Assembly: GCA_911728435.2 (NCBI GenBank)
Contig: OU452216.1
Coordinates: 2,418,842 to 2,482,841 of the forward strand
Source of the DNA: Apoderus coryli
Lineage: Eukaryota > Arthropoda > Insecta > Coleoptera > Attelabidae
Length of the DNA: 64,000 bases
Direction: 5' to 3'
Positions 1-10,559 of the stretch are shown in pieces. The position numbers and the translations under genes are program-made. Within the stretch, counting starts at the first letter, position 1. The number at the start of each line of letters is the position of its first letter. The notes under the pieces are model-generated. The model was not told the origin of the DNA, did no database searches, and saw only the letters and a list, made by a program, of their open reading frames with translations.

Positions 1-1910
1 AAAGAAATCAAAAAGTTATTCAAAATATTTCACCTTAACAAAATAAAGAAATACATTTTTGATTCACCCTGTATATAAATTTAAAACCTATGCTAAAAAT
101 TTCTCTTTTAAAGAAAATAAAGTCACCTATCGTGTTAAAAAAAATGGTAAAAAAATAGAGAAATACATTTTGGATTCACCCCGTATATAAATTTAAAACC
201 TATGCTAAAAATTTCTCTTTTAAAGAAAATAAAGTCACCTATCGTGTTAAAAAAAATGGTAAAAAAATAGAGAAATACATTTTTGATTCACCCCGTATAT
301 AAATTTAAAACCTATGCTAAAAATTTCTCTTTTAAAGAAAATAAAGTCACCTATCGTGTTAAAAAAAATGGTAAAAAAATAGAGAAATACATTTTTGATT
401 CACCCCGTATATAAATTTAAAACCTATGCTAAAAATTTCTCTTTTAAAGAAAATAAAGTCACCTATCCTGTTAAAAAAAATGGTAAAAAAATAGAGAAAT
501 ACATTTTTGATTCACCCCGTATATAAATTTAAAACCTATGCTAAAAATTTCTCTTTTAAAGAAAATAAAGTCACCTATCGTGTTAAAAAAAATGGTAAAA
601 AAATAGAGAAATACATTTTTGATTCACCCCGTATATAAATTTAAAACCTATGCTAAAAATTTCTCTTTTAAAGAAAATAAAGTCACCTATCGTGTTAAAA
701 AAAATGGTAAAAAAATAGAGAAATACATTTTTGATTCACCCCGTATATAAATTTAAAACCTATGCTAAAAATTTCTCTTTTAAAGAAAATAAAGTCACCT
801 ATCGTGTTAAAAAAAATTGTAAAAAAATAGAGAAATACATTTTTGATTCACCCCGTATATAAATTTAAAACCTATGCTAAAAATTTCTCTTTTAAAGAAA
901 ATAAAGTCACCTATCGTGTTAAAAAAAATGGTAAAAAAATAGAGAAATACATTTTTGATTCACCCCGTATATAAATTTAAAACCTATGCTAAAAATTTCT
1001 CTTTTAAAGAAAATAAAGTCACCTATCGTGTTAAAAAAAATGGTAAAAAAATAGAGAAATACATTTTTGATTCACCCTGTATATAAATTTAAAGCCTATG
1101 CTAAAAATTTCTCTTGTAAAGAAAATAAAGTCACCTATCGTGTTAAAAAAAATGGTAAAAAAATAGAGAAATACATTTTTGATTCACCCCGTATATAAAT
1201 TTAAAACCTATGCTAAAAATTTCTCTTTTAAAGAAAATAAAGTCACCTATCGTGTTAAAAAAAATGGTAAAAAAATAGAGAAATACATTTTTGATTCACC
1301 CTGTATATAAATTTAAAGCCTATGCTAAAAATTTCTCTTGTAAAGAAAATAAAGTCACCTATCGTGTTAAAAAAAAATGGTAAAAAAATAGAGAAATACA
1401 TTTTTGATTCACCCCGTATATAAATTTAAAACCTATGCTAAAAATTTCTCTTTTAAAGAAAATAAAGTCACCTATCGTGTTAAAACAAATGGTAAAAAAA
1501 TAGAGAAATACATTTTTGATTCACCCCGTATATAAATTTAAAACCTATGCTAAAAATTTCTCTTTTAAAGAAAATAAAGTCACCTATCGTGTTAAAAAAA
1601 ATGGTAAAAAAATAGAGAAATACATTTTTGATTCACCCTGTATATAAATTTAAAGCCTATGCTAAAAATTTCTCTTGTAAAGAAAATAAAGTCACCTATC
1701 GTGTTAAAAAAAAATGGTAAAAAAATAGAGAAATACATTTTTGATTCACCCCGTATATAAATTTAAAACCTATGCTAAAAATTTCTCTTTTAAAGAAAAT
1801 AAAGTCACCTATCGTGTTAAAACAAATGGTAAAAAAATAGAGAAATACATTTTTGATTCACCCTGTATATAAATTTAAAGCCTATGCTAAAAATTTCTCT
1901 TTTAAAGAAA
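1..1910. repeat. Tandem array 1, 112-bp monomers (about 16 copies)
   Basis: Direct head-to-tail repeats. The CACCCYGTATATAAATTT landmark recurs every 112 bp (for example at 179, 291 and 403) from about 68 to 1862; two monomers carry an extra A in the poly-A stretch. The first ~70 bases belong to the 130-bp monomer class, so the array was entered from another array off the left edge. Monomers differ by a few substitutions (CCCTG/CCCCG, AAAGCC/AAAACC, CTTGTAAAG/CTTTTAAAG). Variants recur in blocks, suggesting block duplication. No coding capacity seen. Confidence 0.95.
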
Positions 1911-2059
1911 ATATTCCTTTTTTTGTCCTTAAAAAATTTTATACTAAATACCTACTATAAATATATTAGTTAGGTATTTTAAATCTGCTAGCCTAAAAAT
2001 GGCTGCCGATCATCATTTTATAAACCTACATCTGTCTATTTGAAAATCGTTGGTGTTCA

Positions 2060-2077
2060 ATTAACGTTAACGTTAAT
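2060..2077. other. 18-bp perfect palindrome in spacer X
   Basis: ATTAACGTTAACGTTAAT reads the same on both strands. It is preserved in the X copies of units 1, 4, 5, 6, 9 and 10. It could be a homodimer binding site; its function is unknown. Confidence 0.6.
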
Positions 2078-2560
2078 AGCGGCGGACGTTAATTTTAGGA
2101 CTATCTGTCTATCTATTTTGGCTTCGTTGGTTTGTCATAATTTGGCAGAATTTTGTTCTGACGTTGGTGTCCCTTATTTTTGTTTGGTTGACACTACAAT
2201 AAATAGGTTATATTATGGGGCTTGGAGGTTAAAAGTAAACAGTAGTAGTATGCATTGTAACTATATTTGATAAAAATAAACTGTGCTGGCTGTATCCTAC
2301 TGTGAAAGGGCAAGAGGCCAATAATAGTTAGTACTCGCTTAGGCGGTAACTTAAAAAAAAAACGAAATAACTTGAAGCATTCAAAATATGGACCTACAGG
2401 CAAGAGACAGAAATCAATTTGGAAATGGAAATTTGGTCGTCAGCATCCGCTAATAATAATAATACGTGGTGTATAAAATAAAAAGTGTAGTTAATTCTAT
2501 ATTGATTTGTTGTGTTTACGGTTTATAATTTTTGTATAAAAACATGATAAGTACTATTTA

Positions 2561-2583
2561 CACAGAATATTATTTATTCTGTG
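2561..2583. other. Hairpin with 9-bp perfect arms in spacer X
   Basis: CACAGAATA is followed by a 5-base loop and TATTCTGTG. The same arms occur in the other full-length X copies. In copy 9 the only change falls in the loop (TTATT to TTACT), leaving the stem intact. Confidence 0.6.
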
Positions 2584-2939
2584 CTATTTATATGAATATA
2601 TATAATGGCTATACTTACTTTAAGACTTAAACTTAACAAAATTACGTACCTATTTTGTTTCATTGAATGTTTTTGATCTAGGTTATCATCTGTAATTAGT
2701 TTTTGGACAAAAACAGGTAGGTAGGTAGGTAATGAGACTTGTATTTTATCCAGTTATTTGTAACGTAAGAATAAATTCGGTATCAGGAAATTAAAACTAA
2801 ATGTAGGCATTTTAATTTAATTTAGTAGTGGAATTTGTAAATTAAAAAAGAAACCCTAATTTTTTGGTAAATAAATCGTAAGATAAACAATATGTCGTCA
2901 TCCAAAACATATGATCAAATTCTCTCGGTCTTAGCTTAG

Positions 2940-2965
2940 ATACGTACGTCGTACGTATGACGTCA
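2940..2965. promoter_or_regulatory. 19-bp palindrome overlapping a CRE-like TGACGTCA
   Basis: ATACGTACG-T-CGTACGTAT (2940-2958) is a perfect inverted repeat with a one-base centre, and its last T begins TGACGTCA (2958-2965), the consensus cAMP-response/bZIP site. It is repeated at 17176-17201, in units 5 and 6, and near 47960 in unit 10. In units 4-6 a second TGACGTCA lies about 60 bp upstream (17134-17141); in units 1 and 10 that one is mutated to TGTCGTCA. Regulatory use is an inference. Confidence 0.45.
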
Positions 2966-3289
2966 TTTTAAATAATAGCATTGTTCCACAGATGACAATA
3001 AGTCCACTTATATCAAGCTGCGAATATTTGTGATAAAGTGAAGCAAAATTTGTCACGCAATGAGATAAACAAAGACAAATAATACTGCTTTAATTCACAT
3101 GCAGCCAACGTAAGTATGCACCTACAGATATTGTGAAATCCGTTTATATAACAGATAACGTAGGCAACACTGTCCTAATGTACGTAGTTGGTTATGCTAC
3201 CCTTCACCACCTGATCTATTATAGGAATGTAGTAACGACGTACGTATGAATATCTACTTTCTTGACGAATGGAGAACCTTTGTATAAAA

Positions 3290-3347
3290 CAAAGACCTTA
3301 ATAATACATACATACATAATAATAATACTGTGTTAGTAAGGTCTTTG
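3290..3347. mobile_element. 58-bp hAT-like MITE
   Basis: Terminal inverted repeats CAAAGACCTTA / TAAGGTCTTTG (11 bp, perfect) flank a TA-rich centre. Both sides carry the 8-bp direct repeat GTATAAAA (3282-3289 and 3348-3355). The orthologous site in units 4-6 (17518-17525 in unit 4) has a single GTATAAAA and no insert, so the boundaries are established by comparison. An 8-bp duplication fitting nTnnnnAn is typical of hAT transposons; the insert is too short to encode anything and would need a transposase in trans. Confidence 0.8.
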
Positions 3348-5060
3348 GTATAAAATTAGCCAGCTAAGTACCGTACGTCGTTAGTTATTTGGAAACTATC
3401 CTGACCCTGACCGGATGAAATTGACCTAGTAACCTTTATTTTAGCTGTCTTAAAATAGTACAACATTTATTTTATTAATATAATATACTAAATTTAATTA
3501 ATTAATTAAACAGGTAAAGTTAGGTATAATACGAAAATTGTAAATCTATAATAAAATTAGTCAGCTAAGTACGTACGTCATTAGTTATTTGGAAACAACC
3601 CTGACCGAGATCAATAAGATGAAATTGACCTAGTAACCTTTAGTTTAGTTTCAAACAAATCTAAATAATAATAATAATGTACCTACCTTCCTTTTTATAA
3701 ACTTCATTAATAAGTACAACATATACGACATACCTACCTAGGTATCTCAAATTCTTCCTGATAAATGGATTATAAAAACTGTAAATTGTAATTGTTGGTA
3801 TTTTCTGATCGAGAATAAGTTTCAGTAAATAGTAGATACTTAGTTTTACAAAGTACTCACGTTGTTAAAAGCATATTTATGTAGCTGGATGCAAAAAATG
3901 TTGTCTGTATTGTGGCCTTTTTATAGACTTCATTAATAAAAAAAATAACTCTACTTGTAATTGTTTGTTGCCAGTGATAGATCTCGGGTAAAAGTAGGTA
4001 CTTCCTTACTTGCATTGTTTTTGTATATTTCTGTATCTATCACTTTGGAATAACAATATTATGTTGTTTGTATTTGTTACTTACGGTTGTGATGTGGTAG
4101 GTATAATGTTTTAATTTTAAAAATATTAGCCTGTTTGTTTTGATCATAATATACCTAGTAGGTAGCTAACAACAACAAATGTTTGCCTGAAATATTGAAT
4201 ACCTATTATGTATTTGTATTAAACTACTTACTGTGCAAGTGTGTATGCTATATTTACTAATGTTTATTAATTTCGATAATTTGTGTTTATTGTTGTTGTT
4301 CTTTGCGGAAGTTTATGATGAGTGGCCATTTGCAAAATTGGAGTGACTGATCACGAAATAAGTCGAATCGAAAACGATGTGCGCCATTGTTGTCATATTG
4401 GGCCACATTCTGCAAAATCACTCTCTGGGATAATTAGATTTGGAATTAAAGCAGTTGTTAAAAAATTAGATAAGCCTTCACTGTTCATGGCAGTATTTTA
4501 TAGGTTATGTATGTATGTATTATTTTCAATTGCAATGGATGAAAGAATTTGAATGTGTTTGTTTGTGAAAAGGATAGGCATCATAGCCAAATGAAACATA
4601 ATGTTCATTTCCTGTGTGGTGGTCGTTAGTGTCGCCTCTATATTGAAGGCAAAAATGGGTGTCATCGGTATGATTTTATGTGGTTTTTCGCACATTTTGT
4701 AAGTAATATTGCAAATGCTGCGTATATCAGTGTCTTTTAAATTTTGTTCTTTATATTTAACATGTGTTTTTGAAGAGTGTCATTGTATATTTATTTGGAA
4801 AAATGTAAAAGAACGTTATGTGTGACAGCTGAACTAAATTAGATTTGTCAATTTTAAGGAATATACCAGTCGCATTTAAGGTTTGATAGATTAATAAAAA
4901 TGAACGAAAAACGCAATAATTGAAAATATAGGATATGGAAAAGGCACAGTGGCGTACCAAATATGCTTGTACGTAACTTTAAAATTGTTTTTGTACCTAA
5001 ACACAGCACCAAAACAGGTATTTATTTCAAAGTAATAGCAGTACTTTATAATGCTTTTTT

Positions 5061-5670
5061 CTTGAATTTCCTCGTAGAAAATCGTATTCACCTCCTTGTC
5101 ACGCTAAAATATCGTTTCTGCACAGGTAAATAAATGAACAAAATACATAATTTTAATGCATTGAATCAGCTTTGATATATAGCCTATCGGGTGATGCAAA
5201 AAATAAAGTTGCCATATAGGAATCACTGTTGGAACGCCTCCGGCGTTCCTTTGCGTTTATTCGCACACAACTTTGTGCTTTTTTTCCTCATTTTAGAAAG
5301 AAACGCGAAGATCACTCGTTATTATATATATTAAACAAGAAATCCCTTCGGGATTTCCCAGTCGTTGTGTGGTAGTTTTATCTATAAAAAAAGTCATTGA
5401 GGGTGGCTAAAAAAATGAAAAAAAAAATCAAAAAAAAAAATTTCAAGGAAAAAAATGTTTCTATTATTAAAAAAAAATTAAAAAAAAAAATTAAAAAAAA
5501 AAAAATTTAAAAAAAAAAAAATTTAAAAAAAAAAATTTAAAAAAAAAATAATTCAAAAATTAATTAAAAAAAAGTATTGCCAGAGCTGAAAATCTGAAAA
5601 TGTTTCTATCTATTATTGAAAATAAATAGAAACATTTTTGAGTTACCCCGTAGAAAACCTCTAGGAGCAT
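5061..5670. repeat. Conserved core 1 (hairpin class G)
   Basis: Reference description of the core. It opens with CTTGAATTTCCTCGTAGAAA and a TAAATAAA stretch. H1 at 5231-5249 is GGAACGCC-TCC-GGCGTTCC (8 bp). H2 at 5263-5278 is GCACA-6-TGTGC followed by seven T. H3 at 5339-5357 is GAAATCCC-TTC-GGGATTTC. A long A-rich tract (A7-A12 runs broken by TT, TTT or TTTC) spans about 5409-5575. H4 at 5597-5638 has 13-bp arms AAAATGTTTCTAT / ATAGAAACATTTT with an inner 5-bp stem. The end, ACATTTTTGAGTTACCCCGTAG, is a diverged version of the array monomer landmark. It could be a structured RNA gene, a recombination junction or a rolling-circle transposon end; the sequence does not decide. Confidence 0.9.
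5120..5290 (+). ncRNA. Candidate structured RNA with hairpin plus T-run 3' end (class G)
   Basis: A TAAATAAATG stretch near 5130 is followed after about 100 bases by two consecutive hairpins (5231-5249 and 5263-5278) and T7. Hairpin plus oligo-T is the form expected for a Pol III transcript 3' end. No box A/box B or snRNA PSE could be recognised, so the promoter is unproven. The same layout recurs in all 13 cores with different stem sequences. Low-confidence hypothesis resting on structure only. Confidence 0.25.
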
Positions 5671-8231
5671 ATAGTTTAACTTTCAAAGAAATCTTGAATT
5701 GAAACCCAAAGAAATCAAAAAGTTATTCAAAACAATACTATTTCACCTTAACAAAATAAAGAAATACATTTGTGATTCACCCTGTATATATATTCTACCT
5801 TATAGTTTAACTTTCACAGAAAACTTAATTTGAAATCTAAAGAAATCAAACAATTATTCAAAATATAACTTTTTTGACCATAACAAAATAAAGAAATACA
5901 TTTTTGATTCACCCTGTATATATATTCTACCTTATAGTTTAACTTTCACAGAAAACTTAATTTGAAATCTAAAGAAATCAAACAATTATTCAAAATATAA
6001 CTTTTTTGACCATAACAAAATAAAGAAATACATTTTTGATTCACCCTGTATATATATTCTACCTTATAGTTTAACTTTCACAGAAAACTTAATTTGAAAT
6101 CTAAAGAAATCAAAATATTATTCAAAATATAACTTTTTTGACCATAACAAAATAAAGAAATACATTTTTGATTCACCCTGTATATATATTTGACTCTATA
6201 GTTTAACTTTCACAGAAAACTTAATTTGAAATCTAAAGAAATCAAAAAATTATTCAAAATATAACTTTTTTGACCATAACAAAATAAAGAAATACATTTT
6301 TGATTCACCCTGTATATATATTTGACCCTATAGTTTAACTTTCACAGAAAACTTAATTTGAAATCTAAAGAAATCAAAAAATTATTCAAAATATAACTTT
6401 TTTGACCATAACAAAATAAAGAAATACATTTTTGATTCACCCTGTATATATATTCTACCTTATAGTTTAACTTTCACAGAAAACTTAATTTGAAATCTAA
6501 AGAAATCAAAATATTATTCAAAATATAACTTTTTTGACCATAACAAAATAATGAAATACATTTGTGATTCACCCTGTATATATATTTGACCCTATAGTTT
6601 AACTTTCACAGAAAACTTAATTTGAAATCTAAAGAAATCAAAAAATTATTCAAAATATAACTTTTTTGACCATAACAAAATAAAGAAATACATTTTTGAT
6701 TCACCCTGTATATATATTTGACCCTATAGTTTAACTTTCACAGAAAACTTAATTTGAAATCTAAAGAAATCAAAAAATTATTCAAAATATAACTTTTTTG
6801 ACCATAACAAAATAAAGAAATACATTTGTGATTCACCCTGTATATATATTTGACCCTATAGTTTAACTTTCACAGAAAACTTAATTTGAAATCTAAAGAA
6901 ATCAAAAAATTATTCAAAATATAACTTTTTTGACCATAACAAAATAAAGAAATACATTTTTGATTCACCCTGTATATATATTTGACCCTATAGTTTAACT
7001 TTCACAGAAAACTTAATTTGAAATCTAAAGAAATCAAAAAATTATTCAAAATATAACTTTTTTGACCATAACAAAATAAAGAAATACATTTGTGATTCAC
7101 CCTGTATATATATTCTACCTTATAGTTTAACTTTCACAGAAAACTTAATTTGAAATCTAAAGAAATCAAAAAATTATTCAAAATATAACTTTTTTGACCA
7201 TAACAAAATAAAGAAATACATTTTTGATTCACCCTGTATATATATTCTACCTTATAGTTTAACTTTCACAGAAAACTTAATTTGAAATCTAAAGAAATCA
7301 AAATATTATTCAAAATATAACTTTTTTGACCATAACAAAATAAAGAAATACATTTTTGATTCACCCTGTATATATATTCTACCTTATAGTTTAACTTTCA
7401 CAGAAAACTTAATTTGAAATCTAAAGAAATCAAAATATTATTCAAAATATAACTTTTTTGACCATAACAAAATAAAGAAATACATTTTTGATTCACCCTG
7501 TATATATATTCTACCTTATAGTTTAACTTTCACAGAAAACTTAATTTGAAATCTAAAGAAATCAAAATATTATTCAAAATATAACTTTTTTGACCATAAC
7601 AAAATAAAGAAATACATTTTTGATTCACCCTGTATATATATTCTACCTTATAGTTTAACTTTCACAGAAAACTTAATTTGAAATCTAAAGAAATCAAAAA
7701 ATTATTCAAAATATAACTTTTTTGACCATAACAAAATAAAGAAATACATTTTTGATTCACCCTGTATATATATTCTACCTTATAGTTTAACTTTCACAGA
7801 AAACTTAATTTGAAATCTAAAGAAATCAAAATATTATTCAAAATATAACTTTTTTGACCATAACAAAATAAAGAAATACATTTTTGATTCACCCTGTATA
7901 TATATTTGACTCTATAGTTTAACTTTCACAGAAAACTTAATTTGAAATCTAAAGAAATCAAAAAATTATTCAGAATATAACTTTTTTGACCATAACAAAA
8001 TAAAGAAATATATTTGTGATTCACCCTGTATATATATTTGACCCTATAGTTTAACTTTCACAGAAAACTTAATTTGAAATCTAAAGAAATCAAAAAATTA
8101 TTCAAAATATAACTTTTTTGACCATAACAAAATAAAGAAATACATTTTTGATTCACCCTGTATATATATTTGACCCTATAGTTTAACTTTCACAGAAAAC
8201 TTAATTTGAAATCTAAAGAAATCAAAAAATT
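5671..8231. repeat. Tandem array 2, 132-bp monomers (about 19 copies)
   Basis: The CCTGTATATA landmark recurs every 132 bp (5781, 5913, 6045, 6177). Monomers carry TTTCACAGAAAACTTAATTTG and TTTTTTGACCATAAC, distinguishing this subfamily from the others. Two interspersed variants exist: ATTCTACCTTATAG versus ATTTGACCCTATAG. A second polymorphism is TTTTTGATTC versus TTTGTGATTC. The last monomer is cut at about 8231 inside AAATCAAAAAATT. Confidence 0.95.
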
Positions 8232-9933
8232 TCATCAACTAATCTAAAAAACTCTGAAATTTATTGCTTTGCCCTTTTTATAACAGATAACGTAGGCAAC
8301 ACTGTCCTAATGTACGTAGTTGGTTGCTGCCGTTCAACACCTGATGTATTATAGGAGTCTAGTAGCGACGTACGTATGAATATCTACTTTCTTGACGAAT
8401 GGAGAACCTGTTATAAAAACTACTAATGTATATATGATCAAGATTATAAGAAATAGATAATTACCAGAAAAATAAGTACCTATTATTAATATAAAATACT
8501 AAATTTAGTTAATTAAACAGATAAAGTTAGGTTTAAAACGAAAATTGTAAATCTATAATAAAATTAGTCAGCTAAGTAGGTACGTACGTCATTAGTTATT
8601 TGGAAACAACCCTGACCGAGATCAATAAGATGAAATTGACCTAGTAACCTTTAGTTTAGTTTCAAACAAATCTAAATAATAATAATAATGTACCTACCTT
8701 CCTTTTTATAAACTTCATTAATAAGTACAATATAAACGACATAATAAGGTATCTCAAAGAAATTCTTCCTGATAAATGGCGAACCTTAATTGTAATTGTT
8801 GGTATTTTCAGATAGAGAATAAGTAAGTAGGTACTTACTTACTTGCATTGTTTTTGTATATTTCTGTATCTATCACTTTGGAATAACAATAATATGTTGT
8901 TTGTATTTGTTACTTACGGTTGTGATGTGGTAGGTAGGTATAATGTTTTAATTTTAAGAATGTTAGCCTGTTTGTTTTGATCATAATATACCTAGTAGGT
9001 AGCTAACAACAACGAATGTACTACATTTTAGGTATAGACGGCATGATATACCTATTTGTCTGAAATATGGAATATTATGTATTTGTATTAAATTACTTAC
9101 TGTGCAAGTGTTTTTTGCTATATTTACTACTGTTGTTTACTCATTTCGATAATTTGTGTTTATTGTTGTTGTTCTTTGCGGAAGTTTATGATGAGTGGCC
9201 ATTTGCAAAATTGGAGTGACTGATCACGAAATAAGTCGAATCGAAAACGATGTGCGCCATTGTTGCCATATTGGGCCACATTCTGCAAAATCACTCTCTG
9301 GGATAATTAGATTTGGAATTAAAGCAGTTGTTAAAAAATTAGATAAGCCTTCACTGTTCATGGCAGTATTTTATAGGTTATGTATGTATGTATTATTTTC
9401 AATTGCAATGGATGAAAGAATTTGAATGTGTTTGTTTGTGAAAAGGATAGGCATCATAGCCAAATGAAACATAATGTTCATTTCCTGTGTGGTGGTCGTT
9501 AGTGTCGCCTCTATATTGAAGGCAAAAATGGGTGTCATCGGTATGATTTTATGTGGTTTTTCGCACATTTTGTAAGTAATATTGCAAATGCTGCGTATAT
9601 CAGTGTCTTTTAAATTTTGTTCTTTATATTTAACATGTGTTTTTAAAGAGTGTCATTGTATATTTATTTGGAAAAATGTAAAAGAACGTTATGTGTGACA
9701 GCTGAACTAAATTAGATTTGTCAATTTTAAGGAATATACCAGTCGCATTTAAGGTTTGATAGATTAATAAAAATGAAGGAAAAACGCAATAATTGAAAAT
9801 ATAGGATATGGAAAAGGCACAGTGGCGTACCAAATATGCTTGTACGTAACTTTAAAATTGTTTTTGTACCTAAACACAGCACCAAAACAGGTATTTATTT
9901 CAAAGTAATAGCAGTACTTTATAATGCTTTTTT
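8232..9933. repeat. Spacer X, copy 2 (left 1.3 kb missing)
   Basis: After about 45 bases of unmatched sequence it joins spacer X at TATAACAGATAACGTAGGC, the point equivalent to about 3150 in copy 1, so the left part of X is absent. It also lacks the MITE and the segment around it. The right part (9050-9933) closely matches 4190-5060. ORFs of 65-76 codons here duplicate those of copy 1. Confidence 0.85.
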
Positions 9934-10559
9934 CTTGAATTTCCTCGTAGAAAATCGTATTCACCTCCTTGTCACGCTAAAATATCGTTTCTGCACAGGT
10001 AAATAAATGAATAAAATACATAATTTTAATGCATTGAATCAGCTTTGATATATAGCCTATCGGGTGATGCAAAAAATAAAGTTGCCATATAGGAAACAAT
10101 GTTGGAACGCCTCCGGCGTTCCTTTGCGTTTATTCGCACACAACTTTGTGCTTTTTTTCCCCATTTTAGAAAGAAACGGACTGTACGCTCGTTATTATAT
10201 GTAACAAGAAATCCCTTGCGGGATTTCCCAGTTGGTTTGTGGTAGTTTTATCTATGAAAAAAGTCATTGAGGGTGGCAAAAAAAATGAAAAAAAAAATCA
10301 AACAAAAAAAAAAATTCAAGGAAAAAAATGTTTCTATTATTAAAAAAAAATTTAAAAAAAAAAATTAAAAAAAAAAAATTTCAAAAAAAAAAATTTCAAA
10401 AAAAAAAAAAATTAAAAAAAAAAATTTAAAAAAAAAATAATTCAAAAATTAATTAAAAAAAAGTATTGCCAGAGCTGAAAATCTGAAAATGTTTCTATCT
10501 ATTATTGAAAATAAATAGAAACATTTTTGAGTTACCCCGTAGAAAACCTCTAGGAGCAT
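9934..10559. repeat. Conserved core 2 (class G stem, H3 loop TTGC)
   Basis: H1 10104-10122, H2 10136-10151 plus T7, H3 10208-10227 with a four-base TTGC loop, H4 10486-10527. H1/H2 match cores 1, 10 and 13. From H3 onward, with GTTGGTTTGTGG and an A-tract beginning ATCAAACAAAA, it instead matches core 12, whose H1 is class C2. This is direct evidence of exchange between H2 and H3. Confidence 0.9.

Larger units (their letters stand above)
1911..5060. repeat. Spacer X, copy 1
   Basis: Non-tandem sequence between array 1 and core 1. A nearly identical copy lies at 46951-50080 (offset 45,020 in the right part), and partial copies at 8232-9933, 16151-18070, 21985-23904, 28012-29931 and 40301-41352. 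It holds an 18-bp palindrome, a GTAG microsatellite near 2715-2730, a 9-bp-arm hairpin, a 19-bp palindrome next to a CRE-like site, and a MITE (separate entries). ORFs of 65-76 codons on both strands are not kept intact in all X copies and I do not call them genes. Confidence 0.85.

Noticed and set aside
1..1910. CRISPR-like regularly spaced repeats
   Set aside because: The 112-132-bp units are contiguous tandem repeats with no unique spacers, in eukaryotic-type DNA without cas genes.
5339..5357. Bacterial intrinsic terminator or prokaryotic origin for the GC hairpins
   Set aside because: H3 is not followed by a T-run, and the setting (satellites, microsatellites, MITE, introns) is eukaryotic.
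5597..5665. Defined Helitron 3' end (hairpin then CTAG at 5661)
   Set aside because: Spacing of about 22 bases is longer than the usual ~10-12, and no matching 5' TC end or A|T insertion site could be shown; kept only as a hypothesis.
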